DNA of 64,000 nt from Pseudolabrys sp035718275 (GCA_035718275.1 DASTHI010000017.1:1-64000); one strand, 5' to 3'. Shown: positions 36,698-46,470, numbered from the stretch's first letter. Notes: generated by a model from the sequence alone, not told the origin. Numbers and translations: made by a program.

Positions 36698-38047
36698 TTA
36701 GATCATTCCTCGGTCTTTCCATTTCTCCCAAATCGATTTCATCGCCTTCTCGGCCTGGTCGAGAGCGTTTTCGGGCGTTTCGGCGCCGGTCGCCGCTTTG
36801 GCAAACATAGTGTTTATGATCCAGGTGTTGAACGTCTCGTCGATGGCTGCACTTGCGTAGCCGGGGTATCCAACGTTTGTGGCCCAGTCGAGCACGTCGC
36901 TGAGAACCGCATATTTGTCGGGTGGTTCGGCTTTCGGATCATTGGAGATGAGTTGCGTCAGGTCCGGAACGGTGCTGTTGAAGCAGGGGAAGTTGTAGAA
37001 TTGACTCGCCTGGAAGGCATCCTTGAAACTGTCGACGTAGTCGATCAGAAATTTCTTGGCGCCGTCGACGTTCTCGGCGAACTTCCAGATGGCATAGCAG
37101 TTCATCACGTGCTCCAGGCCGATCCGACGAACTGGTCCCTTCGCGGCTTTCGCCAGTGCAATCTTTGCTCCGATCGGCATCTTGTTGTTCTCGGCAGTGC
37201 GGGTCACAGAAATCGCGTTCAGCACGAGCGATGACCTGCCGGCCAATATCTGCCGATTGTTCGATGAGGGATCCCACGCGAACACCTCGGGAGTTTCGGC
37301 CTCTTCAAAGAGAGCCTTGACGAACTTTATAGCTTCCAGCGTTTCGTTCGATTTGATGCTGAGCTTGCCTTCGGCATCCTGCTCGTGCGAGCCGAACGAG
37401 TACATGATCGCCCGCATCGCCATCGCGGTATCGAGCTCCGCCGACAGGCCGATGCCGACTGGGATTCCCGTGCTTTCTTTGATCTTCTTGCCGCCGTTCC
37501 GGATGTCGTCCCAGGTATCCGGCTTCATATTGATCTGGCCCCACAAATCGGTTCGATAATTGACCGGGTCAGGAACGAAGCTGTCCGAGAATGCGAAATA
37601 CTTCTTGGTTTTCGGGTTGTAGGTGCTCTTCACGGCAAGGTCGATTGGCTTGCCGTGCTTCTTTTCGCATTCCGCATAGACATCCGAAAGATCGACGACC
37701 TGCTCCTCATAGACTGATGGCGGTGACAGAAACAGCACCAGGTCGTGCCCCTTTTGTGCAGAGACCTCGGCCGCCGCTCGCGACGGGATCAGGCCCAGAT
37801 TGATATTGTCGACGGTGACTTCGGTGTCATTCTTCTCTCCCCACTCCATGACGTACTTGTTGTTGAACCACTGATCGTAGGCGGGAACGAAGTGGCTCCA
37901 CTGAAGGATCTTCAGCGTTTTCTTTGCAGCATAGGCAGGTCGCGCGCGAATAACCGGAGAAATACCGGCCATGACGCCGACGGTTGCTGCGGTTCGAATG
38001 ACCTCTCGGCGGCTGATGCCGCGGCGGCGAGACTTGGGCGTTTCCAT
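36698..38047 (-). CDS. ABC transporter substrate-binding protein (extracellular solute-binding family 1, Tat-exported)
   Basis: A 449-residue binding protein. It begins with a twin-arginine signal (SRREVIR at residues 12-18, hydrophobic stretch, cleavage after ARPAYA). The body has the family 1 fold with LKILQWSHFVPAYDQWF and PDTWDDIRNGGKKIKE. It is the first gene of the MalEFGK-like operon. Tat export suggests cytoplasmic folding before secretion, unusual but recurrent in this family. The transported sugar or polyol is unknown. Confidence 0.92.
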   Translation of the reverse strand: METPKSRRRGISRREVIRTAATVGVMAGISPVIRARPAYAAKKTLKILQWSHFVPAYDQWFNNKYVMEWGEKNDTEVTVDNINLGLIPSRAAAEVSAQKGHDLVLFLSPPSVYEEQVVDLSDVYAECEKKHGKPIDLAVKSTYNPKTKKYFAFSDSFVPDPVNYRTDLWGQINMKPDTWDDIRNGGKKIKESTGIPVGIGLSAELDTAMAMRAIMYSFGSHEQDAEGKLSIKSNETLEAIKFVKALFEEAETPEVFAWDPSSNNRQILAGRSSLVLNAISVTRTAENNKMPIGAKIALAKAAKGPVRRIGLEHVMNCYAIWKFAENVDGAKKFLIDYVDSFKDAFQASQFYNFPCFNSTVPDLTQLISNDPKAEPPDKYAVLSDVLDWATNVGYPGYASAAIDETFNTWIINTMFAKAATGAETPENALDQAEKAMKSIWEKWKDRGMI

Positions 38048-38321
38048 GGGGACCTATCCTTTTGCTTGCCGTGCGACAGGAGCCCCCAATGCATGCCGAA
38101 GAGCTGGGGTCGCCCCCGTCGTCAGCGGCTCGATTTTGTTAAAATCTAGACGGGAACGCGTCGATTGTATTTTGGTTCCGAGTGGCGCGATGCGCTCTGA
38201 TGTCGGCAAGAGATTGCGCCGGTGGATTGGCCGCGCGACGCACAGGGGCAAATCGTCGCGATCTGAAGGCATGAGCCGCGCACCCGAGGGTCCCGGTCCG
38301 CATTCGCAGTCGGTCTGGAAA

Positions 38322-38866
38322 TTCCTCTCGTCTGGGAGTTTTTCTCGACGAGAAAAGAGAGGTCGCGCTGATCGGAGGTACGAAGTGTCGTGAAAATTTT
38401 GCCGCGGAAAGCAAATCTTTCGGGAATTCCAAGGATCACCAGGACGAAAATGTAACCGAAATAGGTGAGAGAGCTTGACATGCCGGCGAGCAATGTCTGG
38501 CCAAGATCAATCAGCCGAGGAAAGCCCTTGCGCGTGCCAGATTCTCCAATGTTTTTGGCCGGTGAACGATTGGAATATGCGATCGAAATTGCTGCCGGTT
38601 CTCGAGAATGCGGTGAAGACTTCTTCCGCCAGAAGAAAAATAGATTGCTGCAACGAAGCCGGCAGACAAGAGGAGAAGAGCGAAGATGAGCACCAGATAA
38701 CTAACAGTAGACGGTACCCTTTGATCGAGCCAAGGTTTGCCTGGCCAGATGGCGGGAGTGACAACCGCGGCTGCGGTGATAGGCGCTACCACGTAGCTTT
38801 CACGCAACGCGGCGATTATCAGTATGCCGGCTATCAAGCCGAAAATCCGATTTCGAGCCTCATCCA
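38322..38866 (-). pseudogene. Frameshifted AI-2E/PerM-family membrane protein remnant
   Basis: Three minus-strand frames in succession carry pieces resembling one protein. The first has ARNRIFGLIAGILIIAALRE and a PST-VSYLVLIFALLLLSAGF segment. The second continues with FLLAEEVFTAFSRTGSNFDR. The third has LLAGMSSSLTYFGYIFVLV. Their order and hydrophobic pattern fit the N-terminal half of an AI-2E (PerM-like) transporter with at least two frameshifts. The C-terminal half is absent. The family call is from memory of the pattern. Confidence 0.45.
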
Positions 38867-38954
38867 CTAGGCATGTCCGAAAAGCCGCCGTGGTTGTGCT
38901 CGCCGATGGCCTGCTGCCAGGCGGCCCCGCAGTCTGAAGACTAAACTTGACGCC

Positions 38955-38972
38955 GCCAAAACCGGTTTTGGC
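38955..38972. promoter_or_regulatory. 18-base perfect palindrome upstream of hsp20
   Basis: GCCAAAACCGGTTTTGGC is a perfect palindrome with no spacer, centred about 75 bases before the hsp20 start. Its size and position fit a dimeric repressor operator for the hsp20-lon pair. No heat-shock sigma promoter could be matched with confidence. Confidence 0.35.
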
Positions 38973-39038
38973 CACCAGGAACAGGTCTGTTATTGATTTC
39001 ACCTCACCGGAACATCACATGTATCCGCGAGGTGACAG

Positions 39039-39440
39039 ATGCCCCGGTATCCCAGTGACTGGATGTGGTCGGAAGCTTGCGAAATGCTCGTGCGTGCAGA
39101 ACGCATGCATCGTGAGTTCTTCCGCCCGGCTCGTCCCGTATCGGGCGGTCCCGCCTGGCAGCCCCCGGTGGACGTCCTCGAGACGGATCACCAGATATTG
39201 ATTCTCATGGCGCTTCCCGGCGTAGACGCCGAGCAAGTCGAAACCCTCATCGAAGGCGACGAGCTTGTCGTCCGTGGCAGTCGCATTCTGCCTCCCGCCT
39301 TAAGGACGGCACTCATTCATCGACTTGAGCTGCCCCAGGGCCGTTTTGAGCGTCGATTGGTTCTGCCGGCGGGGCGCTATGCCGATGTCCGCCGCAACAC
39401 GTGGAATGGTTGTCTCGTCATCACACTCGAGAAGAACTAA
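39039..39440 (+). CDS. Hsp20/alpha-crystallin small heat-shock protein
   Basis: A 133-residue chaperone. The alpha-crystallin domain spans residues about 42-130, with PPVDVLETDHQILILMALPG as first strands and LPAGRYADVRRN and GCLVITLEKN at the end. The usual C-terminal I-x-I tail is lacking. It lies three bases upstream of lon, so chaperone and protease are probably co-expressed. Start chosen by GAGGTGA six bases before ATG. Confidence 0.92.
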   Translation: MPRYPSDWMWSEACEMLVRAERMHREFFRPARPVSGGPAWQPPVDVLETDHQILILMALPGVDAEQVETLIEGDELVVRGSRILPPALRTALIHRLELPQGRFERRLVLPAGRYADVRRNTWNGCLVITLEKN

Positions 39441-39443
39441 GCA

Positions 39444-41909
39444 GTGAGCGAAATGGAAAATTTGCGATCGCTTGAGCACGGTGCCCAGCCCGCAGGGGGG
39501 GAAGGCGAAAAACCGCGCAACAACGTCAATGTTGCGCCGCTTCCGCCGGACGCGATGATCATCGTTCCGGTCCGCAATCTCGTGCTTTTTCCAGGAATGG
39601 TAGTTCCGGTCAGCGTCGGGCGGCCGAAATCCATTGCCGCCGCACAACAGGCCGTGCGGGAGCAACGGCAGGTTGGCATCCTGAAGCAGCTTGATCCAGA
39701 GGTGGCCGATCCCAGTCCGATCGAAATGCACCGGATGGGCACGGTCGCCAACGTGGTGCGCTATATCACGGGGCCGGACGGCACGAACCATCTTGTCTGC
39801 CAGGGCGAGCAGCGTTTCCAGATCCTCGAGTTTCTCGGTGGGTGGCCGTTCATGGTCGCCCGGGTTCTGCGAATTCCCGAGTCCACATCCCGCACCCCGG
39901 AGATCGAAGCGCGCTTCCTGCATCTGCGCGGACAGGCTCTGGAAGCGCTTGAGCTCATGCCGCAGGCTCCGCAGGAGCTTTCTGCAGCGGTTCAGGCAAT
40001 CGACAGCCCCGGCGCATTGGCCGATCTCGCAATCTCCTACATGGATGTGAAGCCCGAGGAAAAACAGGAGATCCTCGAGACCATTGACGTCGCGGCGCGC
40101 ATGGAAAAGGTCTCGCGTCTGCTTGCGCAGCGCATCGAAGTGCTTCGGCTGTCAGCCGAGATCGGCAAGCAGACAAAGGCAGCGCTCGACGAGCGCCACC
40201 GTGAGGTCCTGCTGCGCGAACAGATGGCTGCCATTCAAAAGCAACTTGGCGAGGGAGAGGAAGGCAAGGCGGCAGAGCTTGCCGAACTCGAGAAAGCCAT
40301 CAACGAGGCAGGGATGCCGAAGGAGGTCGAAGACGCTGCTCGAAAGGAGCTGCGCCGTCTCCAACGCATGCCCGAAAGCGCGGCTGAGTACGGCATGGTC
40401 CGCACATATCTCGATTGGCTGATCGAGCTGCCGTGGAAACTTCCGGACGAAGCTCCGATCGATATCGAGCAGGCTCGCCGTGTGCTCGACGAGGACCACT
40501 ACGGCCTGGAGAAGGTCAAGCGGCGCATCATTGAATTTCTTGCCGTCCGCAAGCTTGCGCCGCTCGGTAAGGCACCGATTCTTTGCTTTGTCGGACCGCC
40601 CGGCGTCGGAAAGACATCACTGGGACAATCGATCGCGCGTGCAATGAATCGCAAATTCGTGCGGGTAAGCCTCGGGGGCGTCCATGACGAGGCTGAAATC
40701 CGCGGCCATCGTCGCACCTATATCGGGGCGCTGCCCGGAAATATCATTCAGGGCATCCGAAAGGCCGGCGCGCGCAACTGCATCATGATGCTCGACGAGA
40801 TCGACAAGCTTGGCGCCGGGATTCATGGCGATCCATCGGCGGCACTCCTTGAAGTGCTCGATCCCGAGCAGAACAACACGTTCCGTGATAACTATCTCGG
40901 GGTCCCATACGATCTCAGCCGCGTAGTGTTCATCACCACAGCGAACATCCTGGACACGATCCCTGGACCGTTGCGGGACCGCATGGAGATCATCAGTCTT
41001 CCCGGCTATACGGAAACCGAGAAGCTGCAGATCGCATCGCGCTATCTCATTCGCCGCCAAATGGAAGCAAACGGCATCAAGGAGGGCCAGGTCGAACTGA
41101 CGCAAGAAGCACTTCGCGAGATCATTCAGTCCTATACCCGTGAGGCAGGTGTGCGCAGCCTCGAGCGTGAGATCGGCAAGGCGTTGCGACATGCGGCGGT
41201 GCGCTTGGCCGAAGGTACAAGCGGGCCGTTGCGCATCGATCGCGGCGACCTGCAGGAAATCCTCGGGCCTCGCCAATACGAGAACGAGGTCGCGATGCGC
41301 ACAAGCGTGCCTGGCGTGGCGACCGGGCTTGCCTGGACACCTGTCGGCGGCGACATACTGTTCATCGAAGCAACCCGCGTGCCCGGTTCGGGCAAGCTGA
41401 TCCTGACCGGACAGCTTGGTGATGTCATGCGGGAAAGCGCACAGGCGGCCTTGAGTGTGGTCAAGAATCGCGCCGTGAGTTTGGGAATCGACCCGAACCG
41501 TTTCGAGAAAAGCGACATTCATATTCACGTTCCGGCCGGCGCCACACCTAAGGACGGTCCGAGCGCAGGCGTTGCGATGTTCATGGCACTTGTTTCATTG
41601 ATGTCGAATCGCACCGTGCGCAACGACACTGCGATGACTGGAGAGATCAGCTTGCGCGGTCTGGTACTCCCGGTCGGCGGAATCAAGGAAAAGGTGATCG
41701 CGGCGGCGCGCGCCGGGCTCAAGCGCGTCATGCTCCCCGCGCGCAACCGAAAGGATTATGAGGAGATTCCGCAGGAGGCGCGTGAGCAAATCGAATTCAT
41801 CTGGCTCGATCGGCTCGAGGAGGCGGCGGCCGCAGCCCTTGAGCCCACGTCGTCTTCAGAAGCCACCGCGGAACCCGGCAAGAAAGCCGGAATCGATGCT
41901 GCGGCATAA
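39444..41909 (+). CDS. lon: ATP-dependent protease Lon
   Basis: An 821-residue full-length Lon: N-terminal substrate domain (MIIVPVRNLVLFPGMVVPV), AAA+ module with Walker A GPPGVGKTSLG near residue 385 and MMLDEIDKLG as Walker B, and C-terminal protease with the catalytic serine in DGPSAGVAMF near residue 705 and lysine in GGIKEKVIAA near residue 748. It degrades damaged and regulatory proteins in the cytoplasm. The start is GTG at 39444 or ATG at 39453. Because it pairs with hsp20, it may be a stress-specific second Lon copy (inference). Confidence 0.96.
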   Translation: MSEMENLRSLEHGAQPAGGEGEKPRNNVNVAPLPPDAMIIVPVRNLVLFPGMVVPVSVGRPKSIAAAQQAVREQRQVGILKQLDPEVADPSPIEMHRMGTVANVVRYITGPDGTNHLVCQGEQRFQILEFLGGWPFMVARVLRIPESTSRTPEIEARFLHLRGQALEALELMPQAPQELSAAVQAIDSPGALADLAISYMDVKPEEKQEILETIDVAARMEKVSRLLAQRIEVLRLSAEIGKQTKAALDERHREVLLREQMAAIQKQLGEGEEGKAAELAELEKAINEAGMPKEVEDAARKELRRLQRMPESAAEYGMVRTYLDWLIELPWKLPDEAPIDIEQARRVLDEDHYGLEKVKRRIIEFLAVRKLAPLGKAPILCFVGPPGVGKTSLGQSIARAMNRKFVRVSLGGVHDEAEIRGHRRTYIGALPGNIIQGIRKAGARNCIMMLDEIDKLGAGIHGDPSAALLEVLDPEQNNTFRDNYLGVPYDLSRVVFITTANILDTIPGPLRDRMEIISLPGYTETEKLQIASRYLIRRQMEANGIKEGQVELTQEALREIIQSYTREAGVRSLEREIGKALRHAAVRLAEGTSGPLRIDRGDLQEILGPRQYENEVAMRTSVPGVATGLAWTPVGGDILFIEATRVPGSGKLILTGQLGDVMRESAQAALSVVKNRAVSLGIDPNRFEKSDIHIHVPAGATPKDGPSAGVAMFMALVSLMSNRTVRNDTAMTGEISLRGLVLPVGGIKEKVIAAARAGLKRVMLPARNRKDYEEIPQEAREQIEFIWLDRLEEAAAAALEPTSSSEATAEPGKKAGIDAAA

Positions 41910-42031
41910 CTTGACGGCTGCCATCCGCCGCCCTCACAAGGAGGATCGATTCCAACATTCAGCAAGAACGTTCTTTGGTCGTGCGCGTTGTCGCAGAAGT
42001 TGATTTCGGGGGAGTGACAAGGAGTACGACC

Positions 42032-42361
42032 ATGCGAAAGACAAAGACGTTCCTGGTTGCCGGCCTTATTTTGGCAACAAGTGCCTTTGCTGCCGCCGCA
42101 CAAACGAGTTCGTCCCCGAGCTCAAGTTCCGGAACTTCAGGCGCTTCACAGTCATCTGACGTTTCTCCTGCAACGCATTGCCGCGACTCGAGCGGTCAGA
42201 TCAAGCTCAAGAGCGCCATGTCAGGTTCAGGCAGCAGCGGGTCCAGCAGCACGACAGGATCGGCGACCACGAGCCCGTCCACCTCGAATAGTTCCGGCTC
42301 ATCCATGTCCGGGACCGGCAGCAGCTCCAGTTCAGCCGCGGCGACGTTGCCGCCCTGCTAA
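42032..42361 (+). CDS. Serine-rich secreted low-complexity protein
   Basis: A 109-residue protein with a signal peptide (residues 1-23, cleavage after AAAAQ) and a mature part made mainly of Ser, Gly and Thr, interrupted by CRDSSGQIKLK and ending PPC. Its two cysteines may pair. AAGGAG precedes the ATG. No family recognised. It is followed by a strong bidirectional terminator. Confidence 0.75.
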   Translation: MRKTKTFLVAGLILATSAFAAAAQTSSSPSSSSGTSGASQSSDVSPATHCRDSSGQIKLKSAMSGSGSSGSSSTTGSATTSPSTSNSSGSSMSGTGSSSSSAAATLPPC

Positions 42362-42378
42362 CAGTCTAAAAACCGTAA

Positions 42379-42414
42379 GTCTTCGGGCGGCTTTCCCAAA
42401 GCGCGCCCGAAGAC
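42379..42414. terminator. Bidirectional terminator hairpin between convergent genes
   Basis: An 11-base perfect stem (GTCTTCGGGCG with CGCCCGAAGAC) enclosing a second stem GCTTT/AAAGC with a CCC loop. It lies between the convergent secreted-protein gene and the esterase gene. On the minus strand a T-rich tail (GGTTTTTAG) follows within about six bases; on the plus strand no T-run follows. Confidence 0.65.
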
Positions 42415-42447
42415 ATACAGTGCGAGGATGCCCGGTAATGTGACGGG

Positions 42448-43383
42448 TTAGGATCTCGAGTGTGCATCTAACGCAATTCTTTCGGTGAAGGTTTTGATTT
42501 CATCGATTGCTTGTGTTGCTTCCGGCAAAATGGGCGCAAGGAGGTGCCATACATGCGGCATGCATTTCCAAACGCTCAGATCAACTTGGCAGCCGGCTCT
42601 TTTCATTTTCTCGGCCATGCGAGCCGCGTCGTCGAACAAGATCTCATCGCTGCCGACTTGAAATAGAGTCGGCGGTAAACCGGCTGGGTCGCCGTACAAC
42701 GGTGAGGCGTACGGATTGCGCGGATCGGTTCCTGCAAGATAATCCGTTGTAAATATTTCCAGATCACCCGTGTTCAGCATGGGTTCAGATGATGATCTCG
42801 TGCGAAGGGACGAGCCGGTCAATGCCAGATCCGTCCAGGGCGAGATCACGACAGCGGCCGCTGGAAGCGGAATACCGCTGTCGCGCAATTTCAATAGCAA
42901 GCCAAGCGCCAAACCGCCTCCCGCGGAATCCCCCAACACCAGAAAATGTTGTGGCGACGGTCCCGCCTGGCGCCGCAGCCAGTCATAGGCTGCCATCGCA
43001 TCCTCAATTGCTGCAGGAAAGGGATTTTCGGGGGCCAATCTGTAGTCGAGCACAAACAATCGCGAGCGCGTCGCTGCCGCAAGGCGCCAGGTGAGGTGCC
43101 GATATAGTCTTGGGCTTCCGAGTCGGTAGGCGCCGCCATGCAGGTAGAGGCCGTGACGCTTGCTTAGGGACTGGGGCGTCACGACCAGGTCTCCCTTGAC
43201 GCCCGCGCTCGCGACAGCGCTCGTTTGCGTGCTGCGCGGCGGCAGCGGGACCAGCTTCTCATAGAATGAGAATCTTTGACGCGCCTGCTTTATGGTCTGT
43301 CCCCCGGTTTGCCATTTTATCAGATACCGTAACGCCAGCCTGACGATTCTTGCTCTCAAGCTGACATGATCTGGTCGGGGCAC
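42448..43383 (-). CDS. Alpha/beta hydrolase (hormone-sensitive lipase family esterase)
   Basis: A 311-residue esterase. HGGAYRLG forms the oxyanion hole and GDSAGGGLALG holds the nucleophilic serine; Asp in VGSDEILFDDA and His in MPHVWHLL complete the triad. It begins five bases after the DevA-type ATPase and closes a four-gene operon with an acyltransferase, suggesting acyl-ester metabolism linked to export. Substrate unknown. Confidence 0.92.
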   Translation of the reverse strand: MPRPDHVSLRARIVRLALRYLIKWQTGGQTIKQARQRFSFYEKLVPLPPRSTQTSAVASAGVKGDLVVTPQSLSKRHGLYLHGGAYRLGSPRLYRHLTWRLAAATRSRLFVLDYRLAPENPFPAAIEDAMAAYDWLRRQAGPSPQHFLVLGDSAGGGLALGLLLKLRDSGIPLPAAAVVISPWTDLALTGSSLRTRSSSEPMLNTGDLEIFTTDYLAGTDPRNPYASPLYGDPAGLPPTLFQVGSDEILFDDAARMAEKMKRAGCQVDLSVWKCMPHVWHLLAPILPEATQAIDEIKTFTERIALDAHSRS

Positions 43384-43388
43384 GTCTT

Positions 43389-44120
43389 TTATTCTGCCCG
43401 CACGAGCTGCAGGGCCTGCTTGCGTGAATGTCCCCCACGTTCGGAAATGATCCTTCCGTCTTCGATCATGAGGATTCGCTTTGCGAATGAGGTGAGGCGT
43501 GAATCGTGTGTCACGACAAGAATAGTCCTGGCGGCATCGGCGGATGCGATATCCGCAAGAATCTGCATGATAACCTGTCCCTGCCGACCGTCGAGAGCCG
43601 CTGTTGGTTCATCCGCCAGGATCACTGATGGCGCAGAAACGATTGCGCGCGCAATAGCCACTCTCTGCTGCTCGCCACCGCTGAGCTCCTGAGGGTACGA
43701 AGAGAACTTGTGTGAGAGTCCAACGAGTGCCAGTGCATCTTTCGTTTTGCGTGCCGAAGACGTACCGCGCTGCGATCGGATTTCGAGCGCAAGCTGCACG
43801 TTCTCGAGAGCCGTCAACGTCGGGAACAGATGGTACTGCTGAAACACAAATCCGATATATTCGCGGCGAAGTTCCGCGAGCTGCTCCGGCCCCGCGTCTT
43901 TCGTCGAACGCCCACAGATCTCGATACTTCCGGAGCTCGGGGCCAGCATGCAACCCAACACCGAGAGGAGAGTCGTCTTTCCGCTGCCCGAGGGACCCAT
44001 GAGCATGGTCAACTCGCCCCCACGCAGTGAAACGTCGACATCCCGCAGGGCCCAGACCCGGCCGGCGCCACTTCCGAGAATTTTGCTTACACCATTCGCA
44101 TTCACAACATATGCGCTCAT
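43389..44120 (-). CDS. ABC transporter ATP-binding protein (DevA/LolD-like)
   Basis: A 243-residue ATPase: Walker A GPSGSGKTT, signature LSGGEQQR, Walker B ILADEPTAALD, switch VTHDSRLTSF. It overlaps the permease by four bases. This MacB/LolD/DevA branch works with FtsX-type permeases in export or lipoprotein release rather than import. Confidence 0.92.
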   Translation of the reverse strand: MSAYVVNANGVSKILGSGAGRVWALRDVDVSLRGGELTMLMGPSGSGKTTLLSVLGCMLAPSSGSIEICGRSTKDAGPEQLAELRREYIGFVFQQYHLFPTLTALENVQLALEIRSQRGTSSARKTKDALALVGLSHKFSSYPQELSGGEQQRVAIARAIVSAPSVILADEPTAALDGRQGQVIMQILADIASADAARTILVVTHDSRLTSFAKRILMIEDGRIISERGGHSRKQALQLVRAE

Positions 44121-45250
44121 CGGGTGAACACCATGACCGGATCGATCCGCACCACGCGGACAATTGCAGTTAGGCCGGAGAGAACGCACATGGCCACCGT
44201 CAACGCAAAAATCGCGCCGATGATCCAGGGTGTGATGACGACCGGGAGTGCGCCGCTGGACGTGAACCAGACGACGGCGAAGCCGACCAGGCTGGCGAGT
44301 GCAAAACCGATGATGGCATTCAGCATCGCCTGATACAGGATAACGCTGTAGATATATCGATTGCTGGAGCCCATGGCACGCAAGGTCGCGAACTCGTCAA
44401 GGTGATCCTTGGTGCTTGAATAGAGCGTCTGCGCGACGATCACTGTTCCGACAATCAGTCCGAGAATCGCACCCGCGAACAGGGCCGCGCCAGCGCCCGT
44501 CCCAAAAAGCCAGAATTCGCGGCTGCGCGCGTTGAATTCGGCGCGAGTGAGCACCTCCACATTCTTGATGTTGGATGTCAGACTCTTTCGCACTGTTTCT
44601 ACATCCGCGCCCGGCTTGAGATTGACCAGAAAATAGCTGATCGCGTTTTTCGGGGCTCCGATGTAACTCCGCGCGCGCGCTATCTCGGTGAAGATGTAAG
44701 GTGTTGTCGTAAATGAACGGATGCCTGACGTGAGGGCCGCGACATCAATCTGCTGGCCCCGAATGTCTGCCTTCGTTCCCAGGCCTTTCAATCCAAGCCG
44801 CTCCGTATATGACACATCCACGGCTACTGCTTTTGGCTGCTTGAGTGCATCGACCGAGCCCTCGATGATGTTCCACGGATCGAGCGAATGCTCCTTCAAC
44901 TCGGACCCCAATATAAACACCGGGGTCATCTCGCCGCTCGGCAGTCTCCAGTCGGAGAATCCGATCAGTAATGGGGTTGCCTGCTCGACCCCTTCGGTTT
45001 CACGAATTGTTTTGCCAATCGACAGATTCAGAAGCGATGGGTCTTCAAAGCACTTGGTGCCGTCTCGCATGACCCAAAGATCACCTTCCGCATGATCGAT
45101 CATGGTGGTGACCATGCGTCCGAACCCCTCGTAGAGGCCCATTTGCACCAGGACGAGGACGACGGAGAAAACGACTCCGACCATCGTGGCGATGAAACGG
45201 AGCTTGTCGTGAAAAAGATTGCGAGATGCGAGCGTCAGGTTCAGCGGCAT
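44117..45250 (-). CDS. ABC transporter permease (DevC/FtsX-like)
   Basis: A 377-residue protein with one N-terminal membrane segment (residues about 15-40), a large periplasmic domain and three C-terminal segments, as in DevC/MacB-type exporters. It contains LFHDKLRFIATMVGVVFSVV near the start. The membrane-fusion (DevB/HlyD-like) partner that normally accompanies DevCA is not encoded nearby. Confidence 0.9.
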   Translation of the reverse strand: MPLNLTLASRNLFHDKLRFIATMVGVVFSVVLVLVQMGLYEGFGRMVTTMIDHAEGDLWVMRDGTKCFEDPSLLNLSIGKTIRETEGVEQATPLLIGFSDWRLPSGEMTPVFILGSELKEHSLDPWNIIEGSVDALKQPKAVAVDVSYTERLGLKGLGTKADIRGQQIDVAALTSGIRSFTTTPYIFTEIARARSYIGAPKNAISYFLVNLKPGADVETVRKSLTSNIKNVEVLTRAEFNARSREFWLFGTGAGAALFAGAILGLIVGTVIVAQTLYSSTKDHLDEFATLRAMGSSNRYIYSVILYQAMLNAIIGFALASLVGFAVVWFTSSGALPVVITPWIIGAIFALTVAMCVLSGLTAIVRVVRIDPVMVFTR

Positions 45251-45262
45251 TTCGATCGCCCT

Positions 45263-46465
45263 TTATGATGAAACCGACCGGGCCATGCGCGACGTGCCAA
45301 GGACGGGCAGATAGGTTGCGGCACGCCAGATCGCGTTGCTCGTTGCGGCGCTCATCATCAATGCAACGGCGAATACGATTGCTGCTTTCGTTATGGCGGG
45401 CAAATCGAATGACAGCAGAAAGTATTGAAGCCAGACGACGAACACATAGTGAAAAAGATAAATGCTGTACGCATTGGCGGAGAGGAAATCGAGCACCCAG
45501 GATCGAATGGTGGCAGCTAGACGCGAGAAAAGGCCGATCGCAAAAAAAACTCCGCACGCACAGGCAATCGGGAATGCAAAGCTGGCGCCTAGCCGGGCGA
45601 GTAGCGATGCAGACGACCAGTCAGGCAGGGTGAAGGAGGTAAATCCGGCCCAGACGAAAAAGGCTGCGATTGCGGCCGCGAGCCAATATGCCCAATTGCG
45701 GGCAAGAAAGCCGTCACTTGCGAGCAAGCCGCGATTGAGTCCATGCGCGCCGATGACAAATCCAGCGAGAAAATAGACCATGTAGTGGCCTGAGCGAGAG
45801 ATCTGCAAGGAAAAGGGCCCGATCGCCTCCCAGCTCCACGGCGAACTAATGAGGTTCAGAGGGACGTAAGTCAGCACCGAAGCGAGGACGATGATCGCAA
45901 GTAGACGCGCGGGATGCACGGAGGCAGCCAGACGAGCGCAGGTGCGAATGCTATTCGGCCAAACAGCATACACAGCGGCACCTGTCAGATTCACGAATAG
46001 GAGTTGCCAAAGGAACCATTGCGGTCCGGCTGGCCAGAACGGAAGCGATCTCCACTCGCTCCAGAAGGAGGAAAAGCTCGGCGCATCTTCAAGAACGCGA
46101 TACGCCGGATAGTAGGAAGCCGGTGCCAGAACCCCCGCGGCGAACAAGAAGGGCAATCCGATTCTCAGAATTCGGCTCCATGCATAGGCCGTGCTGCCTT
46201 TTCGCTGAACACTTGCGGGCACAAACAACCCCGACAGGAGAAACATAAGCGACATCAGGCTCACGTCCTGCCATGCGCAGAAAATGTCGAGCAGCATCGA
46301 CCGCTGGTTGTCGACAATCGGAAATGCCTGCCACTTGAAAGGCGGCGCATTGAAAGCTGCGATCGACGGTGAGGAAACTAGATATGCAAGTGACGAATGG
46401 AACGCGACCACGATAATGATCACGACAGCGCGTAGATTGCTCAGTGCGACATTGCGTCCGGCCAT
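45263..46465 (-). CDS. Acyltransferase family 3 membrane protein
   Basis: A 400-residue protein with about ten membrane segments. The N-terminal NLRAVVIIIVVAFHSSLAYL carries the histidine typical of OafA/NodX-like acyltransferases, which O-acylate sugars or lipids at the inner membrane. It is first in the operon with DevC, DevA and an esterase. Its leader forms a 13-base-stem hairpin overlapping the ribosome binding site. Confidence 0.88.
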   Translation of the reverse strand: MAGRNVALSNLRAVVIIIVVAFHSSLAYLVSSPSIAAFNAPPFKWQAFPIVDNQRSMLLDIFCAWQDVSLMSLMFLLSGLFVPASVQRKGSTAYAWSRILRIGLPFLFAAGVLAPASYYPAYRVLEDAPSFSSFWSEWRSLPFWPAGPQWFLWQLLFVNLTGAAVYAVWPNSIRTCARLAASVHPARLLAIIVLASVLTYVPLNLISSPWSWEAIGPFSLQISRSGHYMVYFLAGFVIGAHGLNRGLLASDGFLARNWAYWLAAAIAAFFVWAGFTSFTLPDWSSASLLARLGASFAFPIACACGVFFAIGLFSRLAATIRSWVLDFLSANAYSIYLFHYVFVVWLQYFLLSFDLPAITKAAIVFAVALMMSAATSNAIWRAATYLPVLGTSRMARSVSS

Positions 46466-46470
46466 CACAA

